From positions 1 to 51,924 of the forward strand of contig JAADJB010000001.1 of the NCBI GenBank assembly GCA_013151035.1: a stretch of DNA of 51,924 nt. The letters run 5' to 3'. Positions 35,180-43,610 of the stretch are shown here, piece after piece. A program made the position numbers and the translations under genes. The DNA comes from Gammaproteobacteria bacterium. Lineage in GTDB: Bacteria > Pseudomonadota > Gammaproteobacteria > JAADJB01. The notes under the pieces are model-generated. The model had not been told where the DNA came from and did no database searches. It was given only the letters and a program-made list of their open reading frames with translations. Positions within the stretch are counted from its first letter, which is position 1, and each line of letters opens with the position of its first letter.

Positions 35180-36484
35180 ATGAGCACCAACCCTTTGCCA
35201 ACCGTTCCTCACCTGACCACTGCCCTCAATGGCCCACTGGAAGAACTGGAACAACTGTTACTCACCCACCAGAGTTGTATCGAGACCTGGTTGCGTAGCG
35301 AATGGCTAAAGACACCCGCACCCTTTTATACCTCGGTTGATCTACGCAATTCCGGCTTTAAACTATCCCCGGTTGATACCAACCTGTTCCCGGCAGGCTT
35401 CAATAATCTAAACCCAGCCTTCCTGCCGCTCTGTATACAGGTGATGCAAACCATGCTGGAAAAGGCCTGCGAAGATGCCCGTAATATCCTGCTGATACCG
35501 GAAAACCATACTCGCAATCTGTTTTACCTGGAGAGCCTGGTAACACTCCGGGATATCATCAGCAAGGCAGGCTACCATGTGCGTATTGGCAGTCTGATCC
35601 CTGACCTGCAAGAGGCGACAACCCTTGACCTGCCCTCCGGCAAACAGGTCTGTCTGGAGCCCATCCAACGAATAAATGGGCGTATCTATGTTGACGACTT
35701 TGATCCCTGCCTGATCCTGCTCAACAATGATTTAATCGAGGGCCTACCCGATATCCTGCAAGGCCTCCAGCAAATGATCCTGCCACCACCGGCACTGGGC
35801 TGGTCCGACCGGCTAAAGTCTGATCATTTTACTCACTACCAACAGGTAGCTGAAGAATTCTCCAGGCTAATTGACATTGACCCCTGGCTCATCAATCCTC
35901 TGTTCAGGAATTGTGGTGAGCTTAATATCATGCAAACAGGAGACAGTGATTGCCTGGCTAAAAACGTTGCCCCGTTACTGGAAAATATTCAGAAAAAATA
36001 TGATGAATACGGTATCACCAAAAAACCCTTCGTCATCATCAAGGCGGATGCCGGCACCTATGGCATGGGCATCATCACCGCCCACAGCGTCGATGAAGTA
36101 CGTCAACTCAATCGCAAGCAACGCACCAAACTGGCATCCACCAAGGGCGGGCATAGCGTCAGCAAGGTGCTCATTCAAGAAGGTGTCTACACCTTCGAGA
36201 CCTGGGGTAAAGAGGAATCAGTTGCTGAACCCGTGGTATACATGATCGATCATTTTGTTGTCGGCGGCTTCTACCGGGTGCATACCAGTCGTGGAATCAA
36301 TGAAAACCTCAATGCCCCCGGCATGCACTTTCAACCACTGGCCTTTGTTGAATCCTGTAATAACCCGGATCAAACTCAGGAACCTGATGCCGAGCCCAAT
36401 CGCTTTTATGCCTACGGCGTTATCTCTCGCCTCGCCATGCTGGCAGCGGCCAGAGAGATTGCCGAACACACCACCTCAGAATAG
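35180..36484 (+). CDS. gshA: Glutamate-cysteine ligase, non-classical proteobacterial type
   Basis: First step of glutathione synthesis, joining glutamate and cysteine with ATP. The 434-residue product is not like E. coli GshA; it matches the type described from Acidithiobacillus ferrooxidans and other chemolithotrophs, with YTSVDLRNSGFKLSPVDTNL near residues 50-70, FPAGFNNLNPAF after it, LLIPENHTRNLFYLESL near 108, and the ATP-binding stretch IIKADAGTYGMGIITA near 290-305. ATG 35180 is used; GGAG at 35164-35167 is rather far upstream. gshB follows 8 bases later, confirming the pathway. Confidence 0.88.
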   Translation: MSTNPLPTVPHLTTALNGPLEELEQLLLTHQSCIETWLRSEWLKTPAPFYTSVDLRNSGFKLSPVDTNLFPAGFNNLNPAFLPLCIQVMQTMLEKACEDARNILLIPENHTRNLFYLESLVTLRDIISKAGYHVRIGSLIPDLQEATTLDLPSGKQVCLEPIQRINGRIYVDDFDPCLILLNNDLIEGLPDILQGLQQMILPPPALGWSDRLKSDHFTHYQQVAEEFSRLIDIDPWLINPLFRNCGELNIMQTGDSDCLAKNVAPLLENIQKKYDEYGITKKPFVIIKADAGTYGMGIITAHSVDEVRQLNRKQRTKLASTKGGHSVSKVLIQEGVYTFETWGKEESVAEPVVYMIDHFVVGGFYRVHTSRGINENLNAPGMHFQPLAFVESCNNPDQTQEPDAEPNRFYAYGVISRLAMLAAAREIAEHTTSE

Positions 36485-36492
36485 ATAATACG

Positions 36493-37461
36493 ATGAAACA
36501 ACTCGGTATCGTCATGGACCCCATCCAGTCCATCAAACCCTATAAAGACAGCAGTCTTGCCATGTTACTGGCAGCACAAGCACGAGGGTTTGAGTTACTC
36601 TATATGGAGCAAGGTGATCTATTTATGCGTGATGGCGTCGCTTATGCCCACATGCAACCACTCACCGTGCGCGACAACAACGATGACTGGTTCAAGCTGG
36701 GGGAGACTAAAAAAGCCCCCCTGCACAAACTCCAGGTTATCCTCATGCGCAAGGATCCACCAGTAGATATGGAATTTATCTACACCACTTACCTGCTGGA
36801 ATATGCTGCGGCACGTGGCACCCTGGTGGTTAATCAACCCAGTAGCCTGCGTGATGTCAATGAGAAACTGTATACCGCCTGGTTCCCGCAGTGTACGCCA
36901 CCGACATTGGTGACACGCAATGCCGGGTTGATTCGCGAGTTCCTGCATGAACATCAAAAAATCGTATTAAAACCATTGGATGCCATGGGGGGCGAGCTAG
37001 TATTTTGCCTGCATCAGGACGACCTCAATGCCAGCGTCATTATTGAGACACTAACCCAACATGGTCAACGACAGGCTATGATTCAACGTTTCATCCCGGA
37101 GATAAGCGCCGGGGATAAACGTATACTGATGATTGATGGTGAACCCATCCCCTATGCGTTGGCAAGGATACCCGCCAAGGGTGAGGCACGTGCTAACCTG
37201 GCAGCCGGTGGGCGTGGTGAGGGGATTGAATTGAGTGAGAGAGACCGCTGGATCTGCCAACAAGTGGGGCCGGTGTTACGCGAAAAGGGTTTGTTGTTTG
37301 TTGGTCTCGATGTTATCGGCGATTACCTTACCGAGATTAATGTCACTAGCCCCACCTGCATCCGTGAATTGGACAAACTCTATGACCTGGATATTGCTGG
37401 TCAGCTTATTGATTGTATCCAAAAGATCACACCCCAACCGAATGCTCCGCTAACAGCATAA
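36493..37461 (+). CDS. gshB: Glutathione synthase
   Basis: Adds glycine to gamma-glutamylcysteine with ATP. The 322-residue ATP-grasp product starts MKQLGIVMDPIQSIKPYKDS, has VILMRKDPPVDMEFIYTTYL near residue 81-100, the ATP-grasp lysines in KIVLKPLDAMGGELVF near 154-169, and RANLAAGGRGEGIELSERD near 234-252, ending with TEINVTSPTCIREL near 284. Full length. It is paired with gshA. A GCCGTGAATACATCC-type repeat follows the stop codon. Confidence 0.96.
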   Translation: MKQLGIVMDPIQSIKPYKDSSLAMLLAAQARGFELLYMEQGDLFMRDGVAYAHMQPLTVRDNNDDWFKLGETKKAPLHKLQVILMRKDPPVDMEFIYTTYLLEYAAARGTLVVNQPSSLRDVNEKLYTAWFPQCTPPTLVTRNAGLIREFLHEHQKIVLKPLDAMGGELVFCLHQDDLNASVIIETLTQHGQRQAMIQRFIPEISAGDKRILMIDGEPIPYALARIPAKGEARANLAAGGRGEGIELSERDRWICQQVGPVLREKGLLFVGLDVIGDYLTEINVTSPTCIRELDKLYDLDIAGQLIDCIQKITPQPNAPLTA

Positions 37462-37464
37462 AAC

Positions 37465-37584
37465 CGAGACATGCATAACTCCTCTTTAGCAAAGACACGC
37501 CGTGAATACATCCATGTAGGCTCGATGGCCGCATCCCTGCGGCCATCGGTCTCTGCTAAAGAGGAGTCATCCCTGTCTCTCCGA
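37465..37584. repeat. Palindromic repeat, GCCGTGAATACATCC family, copy 2
   Basis: Same structure as copy 1 at 6533-6654: outer arms (ACTCCTCTTTAGC at 37478-37490 against GCTAAAGAGGAGT at 37555-37567), shared core CGCCGTGAATACATCCATGT, and inner hairpin GATGGCCGC-ATCCCT-GCGGCCATC. The right end overlaps the probable start region of the apbE gene. Confidence 0.85.
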
Positions 37585-38619
37585 GCTAAAGTTGCATGGA
37601 TACTTATACTATTCATAATCCTGACAGCCTGCCAAACCAATAATAACACCCTCACCCGTAGCCAGTTCCTGGCCTTTGGCACCATCATCGACATCAGCAT
37701 TTATGGTGTTACCAAACCCCGCGCACAACAGGCCATTGACGAACTCGAACAGCGTTTTAAACAATGGCATCAGGCATGGCACCCATGGCAGGGCAATGGT
37801 GATCTATATCAACTCAATCAGGCACTAGGCCGCGGTGAGAACGTCACCATCCCACCCTCTCTGCAACCCCTGTTCCAACAAGCAACAGAACTATCTAAAC
37901 GCAGCCAGGGGCTATTTGATCCCGCCATCGGAACGATCATTCGAGCCTGGGGGTTCAGCCAGGATGCCGCTCCGGTTAAACCGCCGTCCGATAAAAAAAT
38001 CAAGCAACTCCTTAGTCAACACATCAGTCTGGCAGAATTAAATCAGGAACCCGATCAGCTCAACAGCCAGGGTCACCCCGTACAACTTGATTTTGGTGCC
38101 TATGCCAAGGGTTATGCTATTGATCTGGCGATAGCCTATCTACAACAACAAGGTATCGACAATGCCATCATCAATGCCGGTGGTGATCTGCGTGCGATTG
38201 GCCGACATGGTGAACGCCCCTGGCGTATTGGTATTCGCCACCCACGGCAACCTGGTATTCTGGCAGCGATTGATATCGAACAGGATATGAGTGTCTTTAC
38301 TTCGGGTGATTATGAGCGCAACTTCAGCTATGAAGGTAAGAACTACCATCACATCATTGACCCACGCACAGGCTATCCCGCCCGGCAAACACGTTCGGTC
38401 ACGGTAATACATTCGAATGCCGCAACCGCCGATGCCGCTGCCACCGCCCTGTTTATTGCCGGACCACAACATTGGCAGGAGATAGCAAAGGCAATGAGGG
38501 TGCAGGATGTAATGTTGATTGATGCCCAGGGACAAATTCAACTCAGTCCCACAATGCAAAAACATGTGCAGTTCACAGAATCCGGCAGCCACACCATCAT
38601 CGTCAGTCAAGCGCCATGA
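37573..38619 (+). CDS. apbE: FAD:protein FMN transferase (ApbE), lipoprotein
   Basis: Covalently attaches FMN to a threonine of partner redox proteins such as Rnf or Nqr subunits. The product has a lipoprotein signal with lipobox ILTAC, then QFLAFGTIIDISIYG, GLFDPAIGTIIRAWGF, QLDFGAYAKGYAIDLAIAYL and INAGGDLRAIGRHG, all ApbE signatures, and HHIIDPRTGYPARQTRSVTV near the end. Start choice is uncertain. CTG 37573 gives a normal short signal peptide and has GAGGAG 6 bases upstream; the ATGs at 37471 and 37525 lie inside the palindromic repeat and would translate it. From CTG the length is 348. Confidence 0.85.
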   Translation: MSLRAKVAWILILFIILTACQTNNNTLTRSQFLAFGTIIDISIYGVTKPRAQQAIDELEQRFKQWHQAWHPWQGNGDLYQLNQALGRGENVTIPPSLQPLFQQATELSKRSQGLFDPAIGTIIRAWGFSQDAAPVKPPSDKKIKQLLSQHISLAELNQEPDQLNSQGHPVQLDFGAYAKGYAIDLAIAYLQQQGIDNAIINAGGDLRAIGRHGERPWRIGIRHPRQPGILAAIDIEQDMSVFTSGDYERNFSYEGKNYHHIIDPRTGYPARQTRSVTVIHSNAATADAAATALFIAGPQHWQEIAKAMRVQDVMLIDAQGQIQLSPTMQKHVQFTESGSHTIIVSQAP

Positions 38620-38628
38620 GGTCAGCAC

Positions 38629-38985
38629 ATGAAAACTGCTGACTATCTCATTCTTATTTTTGCCTTAGCTCTCATCTACACCCTGTTTTACCGCTTCTGG
38701 GGCAGCGGAGAAAACGGGCAATATGTTATCATCCAGACAGCCGATGAAAAACGTCAATATAGCCTGCAACATGATCAGGATATTTATGTAACCGGCCCCC
38801 TGGGGGGAAGCCACCTACAGATCAAGTCCGGGCGGGTACGCTTTGTCGAATCACCCTGCCCCAACAAGGTCTGTATCCGCCATGGCTGGCTGGAAAGACA
38901 GGGAGCTGTTAGTGCCTGCGTACCGAATCAGGTCATGATTAATATTACCGGGGATAATCAGGAATATGATGCCATCATCTTTTAA
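38629..38985 (+). CDS. NusG domain II-containing membrane-anchored protein
   Basis: A 118-residue protein with an N-terminal membrane segment (about residues 5-23) and an extracytoplasmic NusG-II domain, recognised from the ESPCPNKVCIRHGWLERQGA stretch near 82-101 with two cysteines and PNQVMINI after it. Such proteins typically accompany apbE and a Gx transporter and are linked to flavinylated redox systems; the precise role is unknown. The gene lies 9 bases after apbE and directly before a perfect palindrome. Confidence 0.8.
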   Translation: MKTADYLILIFALALIYTLFYRFWGSGENGQYVIIQTADEKRQYSLQHDQDIYVTGPLGGSHLQIKSGRVRFVESPCPNKVCIRHGWLERQGAVSACVPNQVMINITGDNQEYDAIIF

Positions 38986-38986
38986 T

Positions 38987-39039
38987 AACCGGGGTCAGAC
39001 CACGATTAATCTTAGATTAATCGTGGTCTGACCCCGGTT
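38987..39039. repeat. Perfect 25-bp palindrome, GGGGTCAGACCACGATTAATC type
   Basis: AACCGGGGTCAGACCACGAT plus TAATC (38987-39011) pairs perfectly with its inverse complement at 39015-39039 around a 3-base loop TTA. It fills essentially the whole gap between the NusG-II and Gx genes. The GGGGTCAGA end is shared with the GGGGTCAGAGCTC repeats elsewhere in the window. Confidence 0.92.
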
Positions 39040-39044
39040 TAATT

Positions 39045-39548
39045 ATGATACAAACGACCAAAGATGATTACCGTATTGCCGGGCTTGCTGCGCTGGCAAT
39101 CAGCATTCATATTGCCGAGGCGGCCTTTCCCAGCCCGATACCCGGCATCAAACCCGGCCTTGCCAATATCATCACGATTGCCGCATTGCTTCGTTTCGGC
39201 TGGTCAACGGCTCTCTGGATTAGTCTGCTACGTGTATTTGTTGGCAGTATTGTACTCGGCACCTTCTTGAGCCCAACCTTTATACTGAGTCTTAGTGGAG
39301 CCATTAGCAGCATCCTGATCCTCGGTCTGGCACAATACCTGCCCGGCAAAGGGGCGGGGCCTGTGGGTTACTCCATACTGGCAGCATTGGCGCATATGGC
39401 TGGTCAGTTCACCAGTGCCTGGTTATTATTCATCCCCCACCCGGCATTATTCAACCTGCTACCCGTATTAATGAGTGCCGCCCTGATCTTTGGTATCATC
39501 AACGGTATTATTGTCTCTGGCATGCTAGGAAAGCGACAAAAAACATGA
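39045..39548 (+). CDS. Gx transporter family protein (HepT/HepS component I-like)
   Basis: An integral membrane protein of 167 residues with about five hydrophobic segments. The pattern AAFPSPIPGIKPGLANIITI near residues 25-44 and FGWSTALWISLLRVFVGSIV after it is that of the Gx transporter group, often annotated heptaprenyl diphosphate synthase component I; a small-molecule (vitamin or flavin-related) transport role is suspected. It follows apbE and the NusG-II gene, a recurrent trio. The start lies 5 bases after the palindrome; its ribosome-binding site is poor. Confidence 0.82.
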   Translation: MIQTTKDDYRIAGLAALAISIHIAEAAFPSPIPGIKPGLANIITIAALLRFGWSTALWISLLRVFVGSIVLGTFLSPTFILSLSGAISSILILGLAQYLPGKGAGPVGYSILAALAHMAGQFTSAWLLFIPHPALFNLLPVLMSAALIFGIINGIIVSGMLGKRQKT

Positions 39549-40381
39549 CGGCCCATTACTACACTGATAATCAAAACGACTCCTTATTGCTCGGCCTGTT
39601 GCTGGCGGCAATCCTGCATGTATTATTGATTGTCGGCATTACCTTTACCCCGGATCAACGGGAACAGAGACAGGATCATCCGGTTATTGATATTCACCTG
39701 GCCGCCAAACAGGAGAGCCCCGAGATCAAGGATGCCAAATACCTGGCTCAAAGCAATCAGGAAGGTCGCAGTGAAAGTCAGCAGGAGATCCCACCACAAA
39801 AGCGGCGCATGGTTAAAAGCAGCGGCATACCGCAGGAACAAAAGAGCAACCAGCTTCCTCGCGTGCTAACCAGCCAACAATCCGAAAAAAAGATTGAGAC
39901 CACCCTGCCCGACCCGCTAAAACCGCCCGAGAAAAAGGCCATCACCGGCGCAGAATTGATTAACCGAAGTATGGAGTTAATCCAGCTTGATGAACAACTC
40001 CAGCAAGACCTGCATGCCTATGCAGAGATGCCAAAACAGACTTATATTTCTACCCGCACCAAGGAATATGCTTATGCCAACTATATGAGTGAGTGGGTCA
40101 ATAAGGTCGAGCGCGTCGGCAATCTAAACTACCCCGATCAAGTCAGGCGCAAGGCACTCACCGGAAACCTGCTACTCGATGTCGCCATCAAACCTAATGG
40201 CAAAATACTAAGCGTCAAGGTGCTGCGTTCCTCTGGCAGTCGCGTCATGGATGATGCTGCCATACACATCGTCCACCTATCGGCTCCCTTTGCCCCTTTC
40301 TCCAAAAACATACGAAAAAAAACCGACATCTTGCATATCACACGCACCTGGGAATTTGTTAATGGCGATGTATTACGATGA
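39545..40381 (+). CDS. tonB: TonB-family energy transducer
   Basis: Couples the proton motive force at the inner membrane to outer-membrane transporters. The 278-residue product has one N-terminal membrane helix (about 14-33, LLLGLLLAAILHVLLIVGIT), a long charged linker rich in Gln, Glu, Lys and Pro, and a C-terminal TonB domain with LNYPDQVRRKALTGNLLLDV near 195-214, PNGKILSVKVLRSSGSRVMD and a final TRTWEF. It starts inside the Gx stop codon (ATGA overlap) and its own stop overlaps the ruvX start. The position upstream of ruvX-pyrR matches the Pseudomonas tonB3 neighbourhood. Confidence 0.88.
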   Translation: MTAHYYTDNQNDSLLLGLLLAAILHVLLIVGITFTPDQREQRQDHPVIDIHLAAKQESPEIKDAKYLAQSNQEGRSESQQEIPPQKRRMVKSSGIPQEQKSNQLPRVLTSQQSEKKIETTLPDPLKPPEKKAITGAELINRSMELIQLDEQLQQDLHAYAEMPKQTYISTRTKEYAYANYMSEWVNKVERVGNLNYPDQVRRKALTGNLLLDVAIKPNGKILSVKVLRSSGSRVMDDAAIHIVHLSAPFAPFSKNIRKKTDILHITRTWEFVNGDVLR

Positions 40382-40815
40382 CCACTCAGACTCAAACCGC
40401 ACTGGGATTCGACTATGGTCGTAAGCGTATCGGGATTGCCATTGGACAGACCCTGACCCAAACTGCCCGTGCCCTGAACATTCTCCCGGCACGCGATGGA
40501 AAACCCCAATGGCATGAAGTCGAAAAGCTGATACGCGAGTGGCGACCTGATCTATTAATTGTTGGCCTGCCCCTACATATGGATGGCAGTGAACACCAAA
40601 TCACCATCGAAGCACGGCGGTTTTCCCGACAATTAGAAGGGCGTTATCGACTACCCGTGATATTACAGGATGAACGTCTGAGCTCATGGGCAGTTGAACA
40701 AGCGCTAAAGACATCCCCTAAAACAGAAACAAGTGGTAAGATAGATCATCTGTCTGCACAGCTTATTGTGCAGGATTGGTTACAAACACAAACAACAAAA
40801 GAAGATGATGAATAA
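40378..40815 (+). CDS. ruvX: Holliday junction resolvase-like RuvX (YqgF)
   Basis: RNase H-fold nuclease homologue implicated in 16S rRNA 5' end maturation and Holliday junction resolution. The 145-residue product has ALGFDYGRKRIGIAIGQT near residues 8-25, LLIVGLPLHMDGSEHQ near 58-73, and LQDERLSSWAVEQAL near 97-111. Length is typical. Its ATG overlaps the tonB stop by 4 bases, and pyrR starts within its last codons, so the genes are translationally coupled. Confidence 0.94.
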   Translation: MTTQTQTALGFDYGRKRIGIAIGQTLTQTARALNILPARDGKPQWHEVEKLIREWRPDLLIVGLPLHMDGSEHQITIEARRFSRQLEGRYRLPVILQDERLSSWAVEQALKTSPKTETSGKIDHLSAQLIVQDWLQTQTTKEDDE

Positions 40816-41311
40816 TCAGGATATCGAACAACTGCTGGATAACATGGTCAACGAGCTACAGCAGCAGCTACAACAACGCCAGATTAAAGATCCGATAATG
40901 ATCGGCATTCACCGTGGCGGAGTCTGGATTGCACAACGCCTGCATGAAAAAATGGGGCTTGATAGCGCTCTGGGCAGCCTGGATATCTCCTTCTACCGGG
41001 ATGATTTTACCCGTATCGGCATGAACCCTCAGGTACAACCCTCTGAACTCCCTATGAGCATTGATGACCAACACATCATCCTGATTGATGATGTGTTGCA
41101 TACCGGGCGCACCATCCGCGCGGCGATGAATGAACTATTTGACTATGGTCGTCCTGCCTCCATACTGCTCGCCGTACTGGTCGAACGTAACGCCCATGAA
41201 CTGCCCATACAGGCCGATGTGATCGGCAAACGGTTACAGTTAAACAACGATGAACACATTAAACTGACAGGCCCTGCGCCACTGGAACTGGTACTACAAA
41301 AGATATCATGA
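40808..41311 (+). CDS. pyrR: PyrR bifunctional regulator / uracil phosphoribosyltransferase
   Basis: PRTase-fold protein; in Bacillus it binds pyr mRNA, in Gram-negatives its role is less clear. The 167-residue product carries [17 protein letters not shown] near residue 26-42, ISFYRDDF near 66, and the PRPP motif [20 protein letters not shown] near 95-114. The start is ATG 40808 or 40805, inside the ruvX end. pyrB follows with a 4-base overlap, as in Pseudomonas. No PyrR-binding attenuator is evident. Confidence 0.9.
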   Translation: MNNQDIEQLLDNMVNELQQQLQQRQIKDPIMIGIHRGGVWIAQRLHEKMGLDSALGSLDISFYRDDFTRIGMNPQVQPSELPMSIDDQHIILIDDVLHTGRTIRAAMNELFDYGRPASILLAVLVERNAHELPIQADVIGKRLQLNNDEHIKLTGPAPLELVLQKIS

Positions 41312-42282
41312 GTCAGACCAACCTACAGATAGATCAACAGGGTAAACTCAAACACTTCCTCTCTATTGAAGGTCTCAATCGACAATTATTAATCGATATT
41401 CTGGACACCGCAGAATCCTTCTCCGGGGTTGCTGAACAAAGCGTCAAGAAGGTTCCTCTATTACGTGGTCGCACCATTGTAAATCTGTTTTTTGAGGCCA
41501 GCACCCGCACTCGCACCACCTTTGAAGTCGCCGCCAAACGTCTGTCTGCCGATGTCCTCAATCTGAACATCAGCGCATCCAGCACGATCAAGGGTGAATC
41601 CCTGCTTGATACCCTGCGCAACCTGGAGGCAATGAACTGTGATATGTTTGTCGTGCGCCACGGTGATAGTGGTGCCGCCCACTTTATTGCGCGCCATGTC
41701 GCGCCTCATGTCAGCGTAATCAATGCCGGGGATGGTCGACATGCACACCCAACCCAGGCCATGCTCGATATGTTTACCATTCGCCGCCACAAGGGTGATG
41801 ACTTTGGTCGACTACGGGTTGCCATTGTTGGCGACTTGCTACACTCACGAGTGGCACGTTCCCAGATCCATGCCCTCAATCTACTGAATACTGGCGAGGT
41901 GCGCGTTGTCGCACCGAAGACTCTGTTACCCAAATATGCTGAAGACCTGGGGGTCAAGATTTACCATGATATGGATGAAGGCATCAACGATGCCGATGTC
42001 ATCATTATGTTGCGACTACAAAGAGAGCGCATGAAAGGTGCGCGACTGCCCAGTGAGCATGAATATTTCCAACTCTACGGTCTCACCGAAAAACGCATGC
42101 AATACGCACAGAAGGATGTATTAGTGATGCACCCCGGCCCCATTAATCGCGGTGTCGAGATTGAATCCAGGGTGGCTGATGGCCCTCATTCAGTCATCCT
42201 GCAACAGGTTACCCACGGCATCGCGGTACGCATGGCGGTGATGTCGATGGCGATGCAGACGCAGGGTAGCAGCCATGAATAA
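41308..42282 (+). CDS. pyrB: Aspartate carbamoyltransferase catalytic subunit
   Basis: Condenses aspartate and carbamoyl phosphate, the committed step of pyrimidine synthesis. The 324-residue product has the carbamoyl-phosphate motif [19 protein letters not shown] near residues 57-75, [20 protein letters not shown] near 139-158, and [14 protein letters not shown] near 276-289. There is no pyrI. The adjacent degenerate dihydroorotase gene, which it overlaps by 8 bases, indicates the class of dodecameric ATCases that need a PyrX partner. Confidence 0.97.
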   Translation: MSQTNLQIDQQGKLKHFLSIEGLNRQLLIDILDTAESFSGVAEQSVKKVPLLRGRTIVNLFFEASTRTRTTFEVAAKRLSADVLNLNISASSTIKGESLLDTLRNLEAMNCDMFVVRHGDSGAAHFIARHVAPHVSVINAGDGRHAHPTQAMLDMFTIRRHKGDDFGRLRVAIVGDLLHSRVARSQIHALNLLNTGEVRVVAPKTLLPKYAEDLGVKIYHDMDEGINDADVIIMLRLQRERMKGARLPSEHEYFQLYGLTEKRMQYAQKDVLVMHPGPINRGVEIESRVADGPHSVILQQVTHGIAVRMAVMSMAMQTQGSSHE

Positions 42283-43573
42283 TACTATTCATATTCAGCA
42301 AGGACGACTGATCGACCCCGCCAATGCCATTGATCAAATCCAGGACCTATTTATTGCCGATAGCAAGGTCGTTGCGCTGGGTGATGCACCCGAGGACTGG
42401 CATGCCGACCGGACCATTGATGCCACTGGCATGATCGTGTGTCCGGGGCTGATCGACTTGTGCGCCAACCTGCGTGAACCCGGTCTGGAACATAAAGCAA
42501 CCATACAAAGCGAGACCCGCGCCGCTGCCGCTGCCGGGATTACCACGCTCTGTTGCCCGCCCGACACCAATCCGGTGATTGACACCCCGGCGGTACTAGA
42601 ACTCATCAAACAACGGGCCGAAGATGCCGCGGCAGCCAGGGTTATCGGTATCGGTGCCTTAACCCGTAAATTGCAAGGTAAGGAACTCAGTGAAATGGGT
42701 GCTCTGCAAAAGGCCGGTTGCCCTGCCCTCAGTAATCAACGTGGGAGCGCGGATAATTTACAGGTGACACGCTTAGCCATGGAGTATGCCAGTAGTTTTG
42801 GTATTACCTTGTTCCTGCATGCAGAAGATCCCTGTCTGGCCGATCATGGCTGCGCCCATGAAGGTCGTATTGCCACCCGCCTGGGTCTACCGGCTATCCC
42901 GGCAGCGGCCGAAACCGCTGCGGTTGCTCAGTACCTTGCGCTAATTGAAGAGACGGGTGTGCGTGCTCATTTCTGTCGCATCAGCACCCGACGCGGCGCA
43001 CAAATGATTGCACGCGCCCATTATGAAGGCGTGCGTGTCAGTGCCGATGTCGCGATGCATCAACTATTCCTCAGTGAGATGGATATTGCTGATTTTAACC
43101 CTCACTGCCATGTACGCCCACCGCTACGCACACAACGTGACCGGGACAGCCTGCGTGCCGCCGTTGCCGACGGCGTCATCATGGCGATCTGTTCCGACCA
43201 TCAACCGCATGAAGACGATGCCAAACTGGCTCCCTTTCCAGCAACCGAGCCAGGCATATCAGCGATTGATAGTCTGTTAGGGCTAGGGATGCGACTGGTG
43301 GAGGAAAATATCCTCAGCATCAACACCCTGATCGAGCGACTAACCAGTGGCCCGGCAAGTATCCTCGGACTGGATTCAGGTAAGCTGCAAGTGGGGCAAC
43401 GAGCGGATATCTGCATCTTTGATCCACAACAAGATTGGATACTGAACCAGCAAAGCATGCGTAGCCAAGGCAAAAATACACCCTTTATGGGCTGGGAGTT
43501 CAGAGGGCAGGTCTATTACACACTGGTTGATGGCATAATCGTACACCAAAAACCAAGGGGTCAGAGCTCTTGA
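42275..43573 (+). CDS. pyrX: Inactive dihydroorotase homologue PyrX (PyrC')
   Basis: Dihydroorotase-fold protein that in Pseudomonas is catalytically dead but required to assemble aspartate carbamoyltransferase. The 432-residue product is full length and keeps [15 protein letters not shown] and the general fold, but the metal-binding HxH of active enzymes is replaced by Cys63-Ala-Asn65 in [13 protein letters not shown], matching the PyrX pattern. An active dihydroorotase should exist elsewhere in the genome. The last six codons and the stop lie within a GGGGTCAGAGCTC palindrome, so the C-terminus KPRGQSS is repeat-derived. Confidence 0.88.
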   Translation: MNNTIHIQQGRLIDPANAIDQIQDLFIADSKVVALGDAPEDWHADRTIDATGMIVCPGLIDLCANLREPGLEHKATIQSETRAAAAAGITTLCCPPDTNPVIDTPAVLELIKQRAEDAAAARVIGIGALTRKLQGKELSEMGALQKAGCPALSNQRGSADNLQVTRLAMEYASSFGITLFLHAEDPCLADHGCAHEGRIATRLGLPAIPAAAETAAVAQYLALIEETGVRAHFCRISTRRGAQMIARAHYEGVRVSADVAMHQLFLSEMDIADFNPHCHVRPPLRTQRDRDSLRAAVADGVIMAICSDHQPHEDDAKLAPFPATEPGISAIDSLLGLGMRLVEENILSINTLIERLTSGPASILGLDSGKLQVGQRADICIFDPQQDWILNQQSMRSQGKNTPFMGWEFRGQVYYTLVDGIIVHQKPRGQSS

Positions 43574-43610
43574 AAAACAGATGTTCCATTTCAAGAGCTC
43601 TGACCCCTTG
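43554..43610. repeat. GGGGTCAGAGCTCTTGAAA palindrome, copy A
   Basis: Arms of 22 bases (43554-43575 and 43589-43610), perfect, around a 13-base loop. The left arm contains the pyrX stop codon; the loop contains the ATG of the next gene, and the right arm is read as its first codons. Confidence 0.92.

Noticed and set aside
42275-43573. Active dihydroorotase (pyrC)
   Set aside because: The HxH metal ligands are replaced by Cys and Asn, so activity is unlikely.
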